In this document: one piece after another, positions 1 to 11,620 of the stretch
Layout of the letters: the number at the start of each line of letters is the position of its first letter
Numbering within the stretch: position 1 is the stretch's first letter
DNA from: Anadara kagoshimensis
Lineage: Eukaryota > Mollusca > Bivalvia > Arcoida > Arcidae
DNA: 64,000 nucleotides
Reading direction: 5' to 3'
NCBI GenBank assembly: GCA_021292105.1
Contig: CM037868.1
Location: forward strand, 29,240,403-29,304,402
The notes under the pieces: generated by a model
What the model saw: the letters and a program-made list of their open reading frames with translations, nothing else
Database searches by the model: none
Told to the model about the DNA's origin: nothing
Program-made: the position numbers and the translations under genes

Positions 1-1
1 C

Positions 2-217
2 GAACAACTTAATCACTCACCCTACAGTCCCGATTTGGCACCCAGTCAATATTTCCTATTTTCAAATTTGAAATCCCATTTACGGGGAATCACATTTCCT
101 GATGATGATAGACTTAAGGGTGGCACAGATGCATGGTTTCAAGACCAACCCGAAGACTTCTATTTCAAAGGTATAAACAGTCTGTTGCCTACAATTTCGA
201 CAGCTGATAATCACTAA
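2..217 (+). mobile_element. mariner transposase, C-terminal fragment
   Basis: The open frame enters from the window edge and ends at a stop at 217. It reads HSPYSPDLAPSQYFLF, then SHLRG, then QPEDFYFKGI. This is the end of a mariner-type DDE transposase: the D of YSPDLAP is the third catalytic acid, and the FYFKGI block near the end is typical. The D/N-terminal parts lie outside the window, so completeness cannot be judged. No host promoter or intron is visible. It is most likely a resident, probably inactive, Tc1/mariner-superfamily copy. Confidence 0.8.
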
Positions 218-345
218 GTTTCATCGAATTTGCCCAAGCAGTTTTTGAGAAGATGATTAAAATGTAAAGTTTACGAACGACAAACGACTGACGATGATAG
301 GTGGCAATAGTTCAACTGAGTCTTTGGCTCAGGTGATAGTCCGGC
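218..345. repeat. end of a dispersed 'ctcaggtga' repeat
   Basis: The stretch 'gatgattaaaatgtaaagtt' followed by 'ggcaatagttca' and 'tggctcaggtga' recurs at about 11320-11420 and, more diverged, at 19060-19192. It is the terminal part of a common non-coding element whose opposite end reads 'agctcacctgg' (see 43275). It directly follows the mariner fragment. Confidence 0.6.
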
Positions 346-1019
346 AGAGGGTGAGCTGAACCTAAAATATTGGTCTATAGTTTTTTTCTCTGCATATATA
401 TAAAGATTATATAGTCCAGTTTTAGAATTCAGTTGATGCCACCCTGTCACCCTTGAGCATTTTGTTATATTCAAGATGGCGTCCAAGATGGCTGCCATAA
501 CATGAAAATGGGCATTTGTGAATTAGTTGTTTGAAAAAAACTAATTGATTGTATCATGGCAATTTTAAGTTATCATCCCCCGCTGAGAAGTCGGTGAAGG
601 GGATATAGTAATGCCTCCCGTTCATCCGTCCGACCATCCTGTTGTCTGTCTGTTCGTCCGTCTGTCCACTTGTCCCTCTTTTTGTTCGCAACAGATCTCC
701 TAAATCGTCCATCAGATTTTCTGCTTGGCATTAAACTTTATAGGAATCTGTGGGAAGTGAAGTTGTGCATATTGCAATCTAGTTCCGCCGTGCTCATTGA
801 TCTTTACAGAAGTTATGACCCTTTGACTGAGTGATTTATCTTGGCAGGAGATCTTGCTTTCACGGAAAACTCTTTTTGAATTTATCGCTTTTTTGGTAAG
901 GTGAAAGTTACTATATATGAGAAGGGATTTTTGTACAGCAAGTTTATAGTCATATAGTAGCATCTTAAACGCAGAAGATCATCCGGGTGAGATCCTAAAC
1001 AGAGCACAGAAAAATTGCT
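346..1019. other. non-coding, low-content interval
   Basis: No supported gene. It holds a 'cgtccgtctgtcc' pyrimidine-rich stretch at about 625-685, similar in style to repeats near 42700 and 43320. Short open frames here have no recognisable content. Confidence 0.4.
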
Positions 1020-1394
1020 TCCTCAGTTGTGAACGTTGATAGAACAATTGAATTTGGAACACAGGAGTGGTCAAAATTTGAAAGCGGTTGGCCGGACAAT
1101 TTTGAGGAAAATATAGGAAGATGTGTGAGAACAATGAGAGAATTTAAGAAGTTTCTCAAAGTTAAAGACACAAAGGTGTATGATACTGACCTAATTTATT
1201 CAAGAGTGTTTGGCATGAATTCAAATGTCGAGAGAAATTGACATCAAGGAGGTTTTTTCTTATGAACTTGCACCAGTTCCCACATCTATGTTTACAGAGA
1301 ACAGAGAGATGATAATTACTAAAGCTAAATCAGTTTTGAAGCAACAACTCCAAAATGACAGACAGACAACAAATGATGCTAAACATTTATTATA
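1020..1394 (+). pseudogene. broken coding fragment of a repeated family (ELAPVPTSMF type)
   Basis: Two neighbouring coding blocks in different frames give QEWSKFESGWPDNF and LIYSRVFGMN, then DIKEVFSYELAPVPTSMF and KAKSVLKQQLQ. The YELAPVPTSMF block is familiar to me from multi-copy, element-associated proteins of invertebrates, but I cannot name the family with certainty. The fragment runs straight into the left end of the Tc1-like element and appears truncated there. It is broken and treated as a relic. Confidence 0.45.
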
Positions 1395-2424
1395 GAAACC
1401 CGGGGCAAAAGTTATGTCACACCTAATATGAGCAAAAGTAATGGTAAATAACGTAGTTATAAAAAAATAACTATTATTCATTGAAAGCTGTTTCATCTCA
1501 GATACCGCAGCCAAATTAACAATTAGTTTTAAGTTACATCGCATTTACCCTTTATAAATGCCTAAATTCTGTTTGATATGCTTTGGATCGACGCCTTAAC
1601 TTAATCTTTAGGGATATTTTACCACAATTGATTAACTATTTGGTACATCTCCTGCTTCTTTGTTAACACAGAAGCTCTGGATTTTTATTTATTATATAAT
1701 TCTATATGTTTTCTATCTGGTTTCTATCGGATTAAAGTACGAACTGTTGACTGGCCAAAGCAACACTGTTATTCATTGCTGCTGAAGAAAGTTTTGTGTG
1801 GACATTGAGTCTTGTTACAAGATGATCTTGCTGAAAGATAAACAATTTCTTTTGAAAAACCACATATAATCAGTACAAACTTTTAAGTTATTTATTATTT
1901 TTCTTTGATACTTGGCACTGCCAATTGCCTCTCCACTTGTTTCAAAAGACCTACAATTTTTACTCCCGTTATGCCCCGAACCTGAACACTAGCAGGATTC
2001 TTGACATTATACACAGCCCCAAGACATAACTCAATGTCCACACAAAACAATCTTCAGCAATAAGGATAAGTGTTGTAAGTTTTGCCACGAACAGCCAGAC
2101 CTAAATCCGATCAAAACATATGGAATTGCATGAAAATCAGAGATTCTATGCCAACACAGAAGCAGGAGATGTACAAAGTAATTATTCAATTGTGGTACAA
2201 TATCCCCATTGACTATGGTAAGGAGTCGATTTATATTATTTCAAATAGAATTCAGGCATTTGCAAAAGCTAAAGGCTATGAAACTAAGCACTACTTGTTA
2301 ATTTGGCTGCAGTATATGTGATGAAACAGTTTTGAGTGAATAAATAGTTATTTTATAAGTGTTATTTGCCATTACTTTTGCTTATAAATATTAGGGGTGA
2401 CATAATTATTGCTTTGGGACTGTA
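1393..2424 (+). mobile_element. Tc1-like DNA transposon, degenerate
   Basis: Imperfect terminal inverted repeats of about 55 bp bound the element. The left end contains 'gttatgtcacacctaatat' and 'gcaaaagtaatggtaaataa'; the right end is their reverse complement ('ttatttgccattacttttgc', 'ttaggggtgacataattat'). Both ends abut TA, the Tc1/mariner target. Near the right end lies a decayed transposase C-terminus (2090-2321). About 1.03 kb long, so most of the coding capacity is deleted or unreadable. Confidence 0.75.
2090..2321 (+). pseudogene. Tc1-like transposase C-terminus, decayed
   Basis: One frame begins PDLNPI (around 2096) and another continues IWNCMK, then LWYNIPIDYG, NRIQAFAKAKGYETKHY and a stop at 2321. 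This is the usual end of Tc1 transposases (PDLNPIEN.W..MK ... W..IP...C..L...M..R...V...KG..TKY). The two blocks are offset by one base at the poly-A after PDLNPI, a frameshift. The final catalytic E (normally in PIENLW) is not readable because of that shift. Confidence 0.7.
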
Positions 2425-2823
2425 GATGGATCTGCAGGTTTGTATGTTGTTCACTGACCTTCCAATGCAACTGTTAATGATTTTGTAGTTAACTTTAGAA
2501 AATATATAGAAAGAAAGCTCTGGCAGCCTACAACATAGTGTTGATAGGTATAGAGAGTTTTACTTGTTCAGCTAGTGGAGCAGGTAGTGTTAGAGTACAC
2601 CAGATGTCAAACAGTATGCCACTTCCTTCTCAAATATGTGTTCTCGGAGCCAGGGAACGAACTACAGTTAGTTGCACTAATTTTGATCCTTACAAGTAAG
2701 TACAATTAACTGTTGTTTGTTCTAAGGTTCTGATAACAATGTGAAAATTGTGAGAAATGACATCAGAACAATTTAAGAGACTCGCAATAATATGATGAAA
2801 TGGAACACACAGGAGATGCATAG

Positions 2824-3715
2824 GAGGTACTGGAGGATGAACACATCGATGGATTAAAGTTTCTAGCCTGGAACATAAATGGAGGTTTCGAAAATAAATT
2901 AAAAGACCAAAATTTTGTTAAGTATTTAACAACTTATGACATTGTTTTTCTGTCTGAGTGCTGGTTTGATAAAGAGTTTAAATTTCAGATAAATGGTTTC
3001 AAGTGTGAAGCCTACCCGTGGCATCGTTCAAAACACATACAGGGAGGCGGTGTTGTTATATTAATAAAAGAAAATCTTACATCGCGTGTGTCAGTTCATG
3101 AAGTTATTCTTGATTCTATCGTCATACTGAAAATTGAAAATTGTTCAGTACATGATGCCGAAGATGTGTTTATAATGTGTTCTTATATACCGCCTGAAAA
3201 ATCTAATTTCTACAAATTATATGATTGTGATCTTATATTCGAATTGGAAAAATCAATCGAGAAATATTCTTCGCTTGGCAAAATATTAATAGCTGGTAAT
3301 TTAAACTGCAGAACTTCGAACAAAGAAGACTATATTGTCAACGACTCTATCGCCGAAAACCACTACTAAAGAACTACAAAACCACGTGCTTTGTTTATTT
3401 AGTTATGCAAATGATGTCAATATCCCTACCCGGAAATCTTCTGACTCTATCTCTAATCAATATGGTCATAGATTACTCGATTTATGCAAGTCAACAGGAA
3501 TGCGAATCCAAATGGAAGATTGGGATATTCCGGTGAGTTTACTTACAATGGACCTAATGGGTGCAGTGTTGTGGACTATTTACTAACGTCTGTGGACATG
3601 TTTTCATTTATCAAAACCTTTATAGTGTCTAACTTTAATATTTATTCAGACCACGCCCCTTTACACATTTCCTTTAACATCCAATCAAATAACACAGCCG
3701 ATGGGGACCATGACG
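2824..3715 (+). pseudogene. LINE endonuclease domain (EEP family), frameshifted
   Basis: Reads LKFLAWNINGG, VFLSECWFDKEF, GGGVVILIKENL, then ILIAGNLNCRTSNKEDYI, NGPNGCSVVDYLLTS and YSDHAPLHISF. These are the metal and active-site blocks of endonuclease/exonuclease/phosphatase proteins: the N of WNINGG, E of SECW, and SDHAP near the end. The usual D of the GDLN block is N here (GNLN), a change at a catalytic position. Frame changes occur near 3340 and 3490. The domain nicks target DNA to prime reverse transcription in intact elements. Confidence 0.8.
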
Positions 3716-5381
3716 ACGACCCAGATGTATAAATGGAATGACGAATGTAAACAAATGTGTAGGGAGGTCGTAGCGAACAAAATTAATTACCTGAATTCGC
3801 TTATAGATTGTAATGTAACGGCACAAATCGACGTGGACAACTGTATTGAAAAACTCACGGAGGAGCTGCATAACATATTTTCTCCATTCTGTACTCAGCA
3901 AAATAAAAATACCAAATCTTCACTCCAATCGACACCAAAACAGGATTTGGATAAACCTTGGTTTACACCACAATGCAAGCACTTATACGGTCAATATTTA
4001 AAAGCGCTTAGAGACTTCAATAAAAACAAAACGGGTGAAACGCATACTGAATTACATGAAGCAAAGAATAATATAAAAAGTTGGAAATAAAACTTAAACG
4101 GGAATATCTACAACACAATGGGGACATGCTTAGTCTTTTAAAACGCACCAACCCTAAAATATTTTATAAAACATTCTCAACATATCAGCGTCAAGATAAC
4201 AGTGTACCTCCACAACAATTTTTAGATCATTTTAAAAAACTAACTAGCGGTAATGGTGACGACGAACACACGAACCACGATAATATATCGAATGTACAAA
4301 AATGTGTATACGACGAACTTGATGCTGAAATACAAACTTCAGAATTAGCAGCAGCAGTTTCCAAATTGAAGAGAGACAAAATGCATGGAATTGACGGACT
4401 CTTAAATGAATATTTTATTGAATATAAAGATATTTTTATACCATTATTAACTAAACTATTTAACAAAATATTCAAGTCTGGCTATTTCCCTACCCAGTGG
4501 GCTATTACTTTAATAAAACCTATATATAAGAAAGGTGACCCAACAATACCTAGTAATTATCGTGGCATTAGTTTGTTGAGCCATCTTGGTAAACTTTTTA
4601 CTTCAGTGTTAAATACTAGATTGTTACTATGGTCTGATAAATACAATGTGATAACTGATGCTCAGTTCGGATTCAGGCCTGGTTTCAGCACAGCTGATGC
4701 TATTTTTGCACTACAGTCTGTAATTAGTAAATCATTATATGCTAAACATAAATTATATTGCTGCTTTGTTGATTTCAAGTCAGCATTTGACACTGTACCT
4801 AGAACATATTTATGGTCAAAGTTACTAAGACTTGGTGTTAAAGGAAACATGTTCAGTGTTTTAAAGTCTATGTACACAAATGTTAAATCCTGTGTCTTAG
4901 TTAATAATCATTGTTCTGATTTTTTCAGTAATTTACACGGTGTGATACAAGGTGAAGTTTTATCGCCCTTCCTATTTTCTCTATACGTGAATGACTTTGA
5001 AAACCATTTTATTAATAATATAATATAGAACCCTTTGAGTTACAAAATATTGTTTTATTTTTATTGATGTATGCAGATGATATGGTTATTTTTTCTGAAT
5101 CTGCAGAAGGGTTACAAAATATGTTAAACTCATTATCAGAATATTCTGAAAAATGGGGTCTTACAGTTAATACTGATAAAACAAAAATTGTTGTTTTCCG
5201 TAATGGAGGTAAAATTCATGATACATGGGTATATAATAATGTTTTGTTAGATGTTGTTGATCAGTTTAATTATCTTGGTTTGTTATTGAATTATAATGGT
5301 AAATTTAATGTGACACAGAAGAAGCTAGCAGAACAGGGTCGAAAATCATTGTATTTTCTTCGACAAAAAATCTATACTTAA
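3716..5381 (+). pseudogene. LINE reverse transcriptase domain, frameshifted
   Basis: After a linker (3716-4080), the frame at 4081-5028 carries IKPIYKKGDP, NYRGISLLSHLGKLF, AQFGFRPGFSTADAI, CFVDFKSAFDTV and GVIQGEVLSPFLFSLYVND. A second frame (from 5064) carries LMYADDMVIFS and KWGLTVNTDKTKIVVF. These are RT motifs in order: FxDFxxAFD holds the first catalytic Asp and YADD the second pair. About 35 bases separate the two frames at 5029-5063. The core motifs are well preserved, so the copy is fairly young or was recently functional. Confidence 0.85.
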
Positions 5382-5392
5382 ATCATGATACT

Positions 5393-6250
5393 ATGCTGTC
5401 TTTGTTTGATACATATGTCTCTAGTGTGTTATGTTATGCTTGTGAAATATGGGGTGGTAACAAAGCAACTGCTATTGAAAAGGTTCAGTTAGACTTTTGT
5501 AAACGTCTACTTAGGGTTAAAAATACAACTATGAATAATATTATATATAGTGAATTGGGCAGAGTACCATTGTATCTCACAAGAAAAATCCGCATGTTTA
5601 AGTACTGGTTAAAACTTGTTCAAACTAATAATTGTATCTTACAAAATTCTTATTCATTTTTACTACATTTATGTACTGTTGCTCCTTCTTTTAAAAACAA
5701 TTGGGTTCTGTATATAAAAACTGAGCTTTGTAAACTTGGTTTGCATAAAGTGTGGCTGTTACAAACCAGTTTAGACTATAAACATACTTATATTCTAATT
5801 AAACAACGTGTACTTGATCAGTTTAAACAAGATATTTTTTCACAAATACAGGCGTCAAGCAAATGTTATATTTATAAGTACTTGGTTGACAATTTTTGCA
5901 TTCAAACATATTTGTGTAAACCAATACCAGCTCAATATAAAGTATATTTGTCTAAAATTCGTCTCTCATCGCATCAACTAGCGATAGAAATCGGAAGATT
6001 TAAAAAAGTAGAAAAACATAATCGTTTTTGTTTTAATTGTTCAAATCACATAGAGGATGAGTTTCATTTTGTTTTACAATGTCCTCTTTATACTTGTCTT
6101 AGAGTAAAATACATTAAAGAATATTACTGGAAAAAACCAAGCACATACAAACTAATACAATTACTGAGTGTTCAAAATGTTAAAGAATTATGTAATTTGG
6201 GAAAATTTTTGAAAACAGCTCTTTTTATACGCTCTAAATATGTGCAGTAA
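5393..6250 (+). pseudogene. LINE C-terminal region with C/H cluster
   Basis: Continues the RT in another frame: YVSSVLCYACEIWGGNK, VQLDFCKRLLRVKNTT, then near the end FCFNCSNHIEDEFHFVLQCP followed by YTCLRVKYI. The 'thumb' block (LCYACEIWG ... FCKRLLRV) is typical of LINE ORF2 proteins. The C-x2-C ... H ... C block resembles the C-terminal zinc-knuckle region of several LINE clades. It ends at a stop at 6250. Confidence 0.75.
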
Positions 6251-6415
6251 CTTATATATATTACTTGGTTCATTCTCCATTATTATTATTATATTTACTA
6301 CTACTTCACCATATTACATGTATTTGTCACTGTCTTATCACCACATACTGTATACATATATGTTATACCAATGAATGTATTTTCAAGGTAATAATAAAGA
6401 TTAGATTATAAATAT

Positions 6416-6609
6416 GTTAAAGGCTTATGCAACTTCACCTTTAGCTAATGACGTCCCAATACAACCCATTCAATCAATCCTTTTTGCCTATGAAGTTAAT
6501 TCAAGAAGTAATGATAATCTATTTGTCACAACAGCGTGAGATACAGCTGGTCCCAATATACTGAAATCTGGTCATTTTTACAATATTCTAGGTACTATGA
6601 ATTACAACA
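6416..6609. other. no gene seen
   Basis: AT-rich interval between the LINE 3' end and a MITE cluster. No coding, RNA or repeat feature is supported. Confidence 0.4.
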
Positions 6610-7074
6610 AGTGCACCACCAAGCAGTACATGTATAACACCCGCTAGTGGGATATTGTAGTAGAATAAATATAAGTATAAATGGACCAAATAACTGTCGA
6701 GGGGTAGATAACAGCTGCTGATATATAGTTGACCAGGTGGCCAGAATATAAGTGGTCAATTTGTTAGCTTAGTGTTAAACTTTCGACAAGCCTGTACTGT
6801 AACTCTATATATAATATATATTTAGACAGATATTGCAGTGGAATAAATATAAGTATAAATGAAACATACAGTACAGACCTGTCGAAAGTTTAACACTGAG
6901 CTAATGAATAGGGGGAGCCGAAGCTCGGCTGCTGATTGGCCGAGGTATGGATTATTAGTGACAAGAGGTAGATAACAGCTGCTGAGATATAGTTAACCAG
7001 GGAGCCAAGATAAGCTGTCAGCTAGGTATTAATTTGTGTTAAACTTTCGACAGGCCCGTACTACTGTAACTCTG

Positions 7075-7075
<1 letters not shown>
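6610..7075. mobile_element. MITE cluster, 'cagtacagacctgtcgaaag' ends
   Basis: Two partial copies face each other. One end reads 'cagtacagacctgtcgaaag' then 'tttaacactgagcta' at about 6868-6902; its reverse complement appears at 6770-6805 and 7035-7063. The internal block 'gaataaatataagtataaat' is present twice (about 6663 and 6842). A third copy sits at 34808-35331 with TA at both ends, so the family is probably a Tc1/mariner-type MITE. Confidence 0.65.
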
Positions 7076-7119
<44 letters not shown>

Positions 7120-7137
7120 ATATATATATATAATATG
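7076..7137. repeat. (AT)n microsatellite
   Basis: Alternating AT broken by a few TTA/TAA interruptions; it lies at the edge of the MITE cluster, as does the (TA)n tract inside the 34808 copy. Confidence 0.9.
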
Positions 7138-7785
7138 TTTATTTAGGCAGCATCATCATTTTAAAATATGCACACCTTCAGGTCATAACAAATACACATA
7201 CCAAATATCATTTAAATCCAGTCAAAACTGTAGGGCTAGTTAAAGTCACAATGTTCCTATATGTGTTAAGTGTTAAAGGGGCATAACTCTGTTAAATATT
7301 CGAGCAGAACCACCACAATTTTACAATATGTACACTTCAAGTGAATGACAAAACAAGTACATATAGCCAATTTTATTAAATTACATTCAAAACTGTGGGA
7401 CTAGTTGAGGTCAAAACCTAAACGTTAACGGACAAAAGGACGGACAGACAGGTGGACAAACAGATGGATGGACATGATAATATATTTTCCAGAAGCAGGC
7501 ATTTTAAAATCAACAAATTAGAACATAGATGTAATAAACTAAGAGCGATTTTCAAAATGTCACCTTAAATTTATGAATATCTTGAAAACTATTTGCCAGA
7601 TTTAAATTAAGAAGAATGTTAAATAAAAATTATTGTAAAACCGGTCCAGGCTTTTACAATCCATCAAGGTCTTCAAATCTCATATGCTGGTAGAAATCAA
7701 AGACCATTAGAAAATTGACATATCAATCAATAAAGTCAATGAAGGTCTAGTTATTACCACAGTGTCTGTCAGTGTAACAGACCAG
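7138..7785. repeat. dispersed bivalve-type repeat, non-coding
   Basis: Two diverged halves (about 7145-7260 and 7275-7400) share blocks such as 'accaaatatcatttaaatcc' and a 'gtgggactagtt' type phrase, followed by 'ggacggacagacaggtggac'. This matches the style of other dispersed repeats in the window. No gene is supported. Confidence 0.45.
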
Positions 7786-8115
7786 CAGTAGAATCATTCC
7801 TTGGGTTTAAATGTCCAGGTTTTGTAGAATCATTCCTTGGGTTAAAATGTCCAAGTTTTGTAGAATCATTCCTTGGGTTAAAATGTCCAAGTTTTGTAGA
7901 ATCATTCCTTGGGTTAAAATGTCCAAGTTTTGTAGAATCATTCCTTGGGTTAAAATGTCCAAGTTTTGTAGAATCATTCCTTGGGTTAAAATGTCCAAGT
8001 TTTGTAGAATCATTCCTAGGGTTTAAATGTCTAGGTTTTGTATAATCATTCCTTGGGTTAAAATGTCCAGGTTTTGTAGAATCATTCCTTGGGTTAAAAT
8101 GTCCTGGTTTTGTAC
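7786..8115. repeat. 36-bp minisatellite, about nine copies
   Basis: Unit 'gttttgtagaatcattcctt' plus 'gggttaaaatgtccaa', 36 bp, nearly identical in the middle copies and more diverged at the edges. Because 36 is a multiple of three it creates open frames on both strands, which are not genes. Confidence 0.95.
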
Positions 8116-8859
8116 ATACAAAAAAAAGTTATGCTGGAAACAAATTCCCTGGGTCTTGGTAAATAGAATAAATTATTGACCATACATTTCCTGATATGAT
8201 GATTAATAACCCATGCAAATGGTGCAATTTTTTTTTCACCTATCCCCACTACCTCCCTTGTCCCCACTGATATTTGTGGTCTTACACTTTCTGATTTATA
8301 TAAAAGACAATAAACATCTATAAACATTTATACACAGTATTTATTTATCAACATACTGGGTCAAGCATAACACAAGACAACATTGTATATGTACTATGAA
8401 ACAAAAAACAAGAGCACATAATTATAGTACCGTAAACCTATCAATTCAAGCAGTGCTAATTTTAACGATATATTAATTTCAGCAGTGTACTATTTTTAAT
8501 GGTGTATCAATTTTAAGCAGTGTAATATTTTTAATGGTGTATTAATTTCAGCAGTGTACTATTCTTAACAATTTTGGTGATGATACAGCTCCATTGCCAA
8601 AAACAAATATGGTCATAGTGTTAAAGATAATCCATGAGTTTAACTCTAATTCAAATCAACTGGAATTTACCCACATTATAATTTGCACTAAAATCTATAC
8701 ACTCTAATATTAATACATATACATTAATTTGAAGCACACTTGATTAAAAGTAGGTCAATACCATAGTACTTCTGGTTTGCACTAATCATGCAATAACCTC
8801 TGGATATAACAAGTCAATAACTGCAGAACATAAACACAGTCAATAATCACAGTCCATAA
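8116..8859. other. non-coding interval with short ~42-bp tandem
   Basis: At 8440-8575 a loose tandem of 'ttaatttcagcagtgtacta' and 'tttttaatggtgta' is repeated about three times. Elsewhere no gene or RNA is visible. Confidence 0.5.
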
Positions 8860-10245
8860 CTGTAAAACATATAATCACAGTCCATAACTACATCCAGTCC
8901 ATTATGGACCATGACCACAGTCCATAACTAGAACATTATCACAGTCAATAGTCATAATCCATAACTACACTCAGTCCATTATCGATCAAGGCTACAGTCC
9001 ATAACTAGAACATTATCACAGTCAATAGTCACAATCCATAACTACACTCAGTCCATTATCGATCAAGGCCACAGTCCATAACTAGAACATTATCACAGTC
9101 AATAGTCACAATCCATAACTACACTCAGTCCATTATGGATCAAGGCCACAGTCCATAACTAGAACATTATCACAGTCAATAGTCATAATCCATAACTACA
9201 CTCAGTCCATTATGGATCAAGGCCACAGTCCATAACTAGAACATTATCACAGTCAATAGTCACAATCCATAACTACACTCAGTCCATTATGGATCAAGGC
9301 CACAGTCCATAACTAGAACATTATCACAGTCAATAGTCACAATCCATAACTACACTCAGTCCATTATGGATCAAGGCCACAGTCCATAACTAGAACATTA
9401 TCACAGTCAATAGTCACAATCATAACCACAATCCATTATGGATCATGACCATAGTCCATAACTAGAACATTATCACAGTCAATAGCCACAATTCATAACC
9501 ACAATCCATTATGGATCATGACCATAGTCCATAACTAGAACATTATCACAGTCAATAGTCACAATTCATAACCACAATCCATTATGGATCATGACCATAG
9601 TCCATAACTAGAACATTATCACAGTCAATAGTCACAATTCATAACCACAATCCATTATGGATCATGACCATAGTCCATAACTAGAACATTATCACAGTCA
9701 ATAGTCACAATTCATAACCACAATCCATTATGGATCATGACCATAGTCCATAACTAGAACATTATCACAGTCAATAGTCACAATTCATAACCACAATCCA
9801 TTATGGATCATGACCATAGTCCATAACTAGAACATTATCACAGTCAATAGTCATAATCCATAACTACACTCAGTCCATTATGGATCAAGGCCACAGTCCA
9901 TAACTAGAACATTATCACAGTCAATAGTCACAATCCATAACTACACTCAGTCCATTATGGATCAAGGCCACAGTCCCCATAACTAGAACATTATCACAGT
10001 CATAGTCACAATTCATAACCACAATCCATTATGGATCATGACACACAGTCCATAACTAGAACATTATCACAGCAGTCAATAGTCACAATCATACTACACT
10101 CAGTCCATTATGGATCATGACCACAGTCCATAACTACACTCAGTCCATTATGGATCATGACCATAGTCCATAACTAGAACATTATCACAGTCAATAGCCA
10201 CAATCCATAACTACCTCCATTATGGACAATAACCATAACTGTAGG
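8860..10245. repeat. 77/73-bp minisatellite, about 18 copies
   Basis: Phased on 'gaacattatcacagtcaata', copies are spaced exactly 77 bp in the first block (8931, 9008, 9085 ...) and 73 bp in the second (9465, 9538 ...), then 77-like again near 9850. Two unit types differ by 'actacactcagtcc' versus 'accacaatcc'. The block order 77-73-77 suggests local duplication and gene conversion. Copies near 9980-10150 are more irregular. Confidence 0.95.
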
Positions 10246-10329
10246 ACATAAAACATAATGATTTTTCACTTTTTGTACACATTACAGCAATCCCTCAGTG
10301 ATGGGTGATACATTTAAACCTGACTGACA

Positions 10330-10660
10330 GTGACCAACTCTATATAAAGACCAACTTTTCATTAAGACCATGATTTTGAAGTCCCCTTAATTCATATTTC
10401 TACAAAAAAAAACTTTATATAAAGACCACTTGTCCATTAAGACCATGATTTTGAAGTTCCCTTATTCATATTTCTACAAAGAGAACCTTTATATAAAGAC
10501 CACCTGTCCATTAAGACCATGAATTTAAAGTCCCCTTAATTCATATTTCTACAAAAAAAACCTTTATATAAAGACCATCTGTCCATTAAGACCATGATTT
10601 TGAAGTCCCCTTAATTCATATTTCTACAAAAAACCCTTTATATAAAGAATATCTGTCAAT
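10330..10660. repeat. short tandem, ~75-bp units, four copies
   Basis: Unit contains 'tttatataaagaccac', 'tccattaagaccatgatttt' and 'cttaattcatatttctac'. Only four copies, each with small indels. A related phrase about 'stretch of ataaagaccac' occurs in the MITE at 22085. Confidence 0.85.
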
Positions 10661-10734
10661 ATTTTAATGTACTATGTGTGGTCTTTATATACAGGTTTTA
10701 CAGTATTTACATTATAAATTTTCATGACATCAAA

Positions 10735-11420
10735 ACACATAAGTAACCATTTCAGTATTTTTTTGCATCTATGACCTTGACCTTTGAACCTATGACATTC
10801 ATTCATAAATCAAAATGATCGTTGTGCAAATGCCTACAATATTCTAATATACATGCCTATACAAAAAGTTTATAAGTTTTGTGATAATTAACCATTTAAG
10901 TATTTGTTCGCATCTATGACCTTGACCTTTCAATCTTTGACCTTCATTCATAAATCAAAATGATTGTTGTGCAAATTCCTACAATACTCTAATATACATG
11001 CTTATACAAAAAGTTTATAGTTTTCAAGATATATAGACAAATACATTAATTTTAGCAATTTCCCCCATAAGTACCTTACCATTTTCCCATTTTGGCCCCA
11101 CACAGTTACGATTTGTGCAAATATGAAACTATGCGCCTTAAGTATGTTTCACATTAAATATCTAAGCTATATCTCTTGTAAGTTCAGAGGAGATGATTTT
11201 CACAATTTTCCCCTTTATGGGGCCCGAAGGGAACATAATCCTTTTATTTGTTCAAATCTGAAAGCACCCTCACACAGACATCATTACTGCCAAATATCAT
11301 CCAATTTGGCTCTGTAGTTTTGGAGGAGTTGATTAAAATGTGAAAAGTTTACACATGACGCACGACCGATAAAGACAGATAGCAATAGTTCATCTGAGCC
11401 TATGGCTCAGGTGAGCTAAA
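10735..11420. repeat. dispersed element with internal 'gaccttgacctttgaacc' repeats
   Basis: Two internal units (about 10745 and 10905) share 'ctatgaccttgacctttga' and 'aatatacatgcctataca'. The element ends with 'gttgattaaaatgtgaaaag' and 'ctatggctcaggtgagct' at 11400-11415, the same end as at 218-345. Related units occur at 11440-11620 and 17620-18200. No coding capacity. Confidence 0.7.
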
Positions 11421-11439
11421 CATGAACCCTTAATATCAA

Positions 11440-11620
11440 AATATAATCAAGATTTAAATCTTTTTCAAGATAATCAACAATTTCAGTATTTTTTGCATCT
11501 GTGACCTTGACCTTAGAACGCATGACTTTCATCTATACTGTATAATCAAGATTTAAATCTTTTTCAAGATAATCAACAATTTCAGTATTTTTTGCATCTG
11601 TGACCTTGCTTATATTTCAT
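11440..11620. repeat. two ~104-bp tandem units
   Basis: The phrase 'caagatttaaatctttttca' with 'gataatcaacaatttcagta' is present twice in a row, each followed by 'gtgaccttga'. It belongs to the same family as 10735-11420. Confidence 0.75.

Larger units (their letters stand above)
2425..6415 (+). mobile_element. non-LTR retrotransposon (LINE), near full ORF2 length, broken
   Basis: A LINE covering an apurinic-type endonuclease, a reverse transcriptase and a C-terminal cysteine/histidine region in order on one strand. The coding region (about 2824-6250) has roughly five or six frame changes plus a stop near 2821, so it is not functional as read. The 3' end after 6250 is AT-rich with an AATAAA at about 6393; no long tail is obvious. 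No ORF1 could be recognised in 2425-2820. EN plus RT plus a CCHC-like C-terminus is compatible with the CR1/jockey/I groups; I cannot place the clade. Confidence 0.8.

Noticed and set aside
7807-8026. Opposed open frames in the 36-bp array
   Set aside because: Same artefact: 36-bp unit, both strands open, no non-repeat content.
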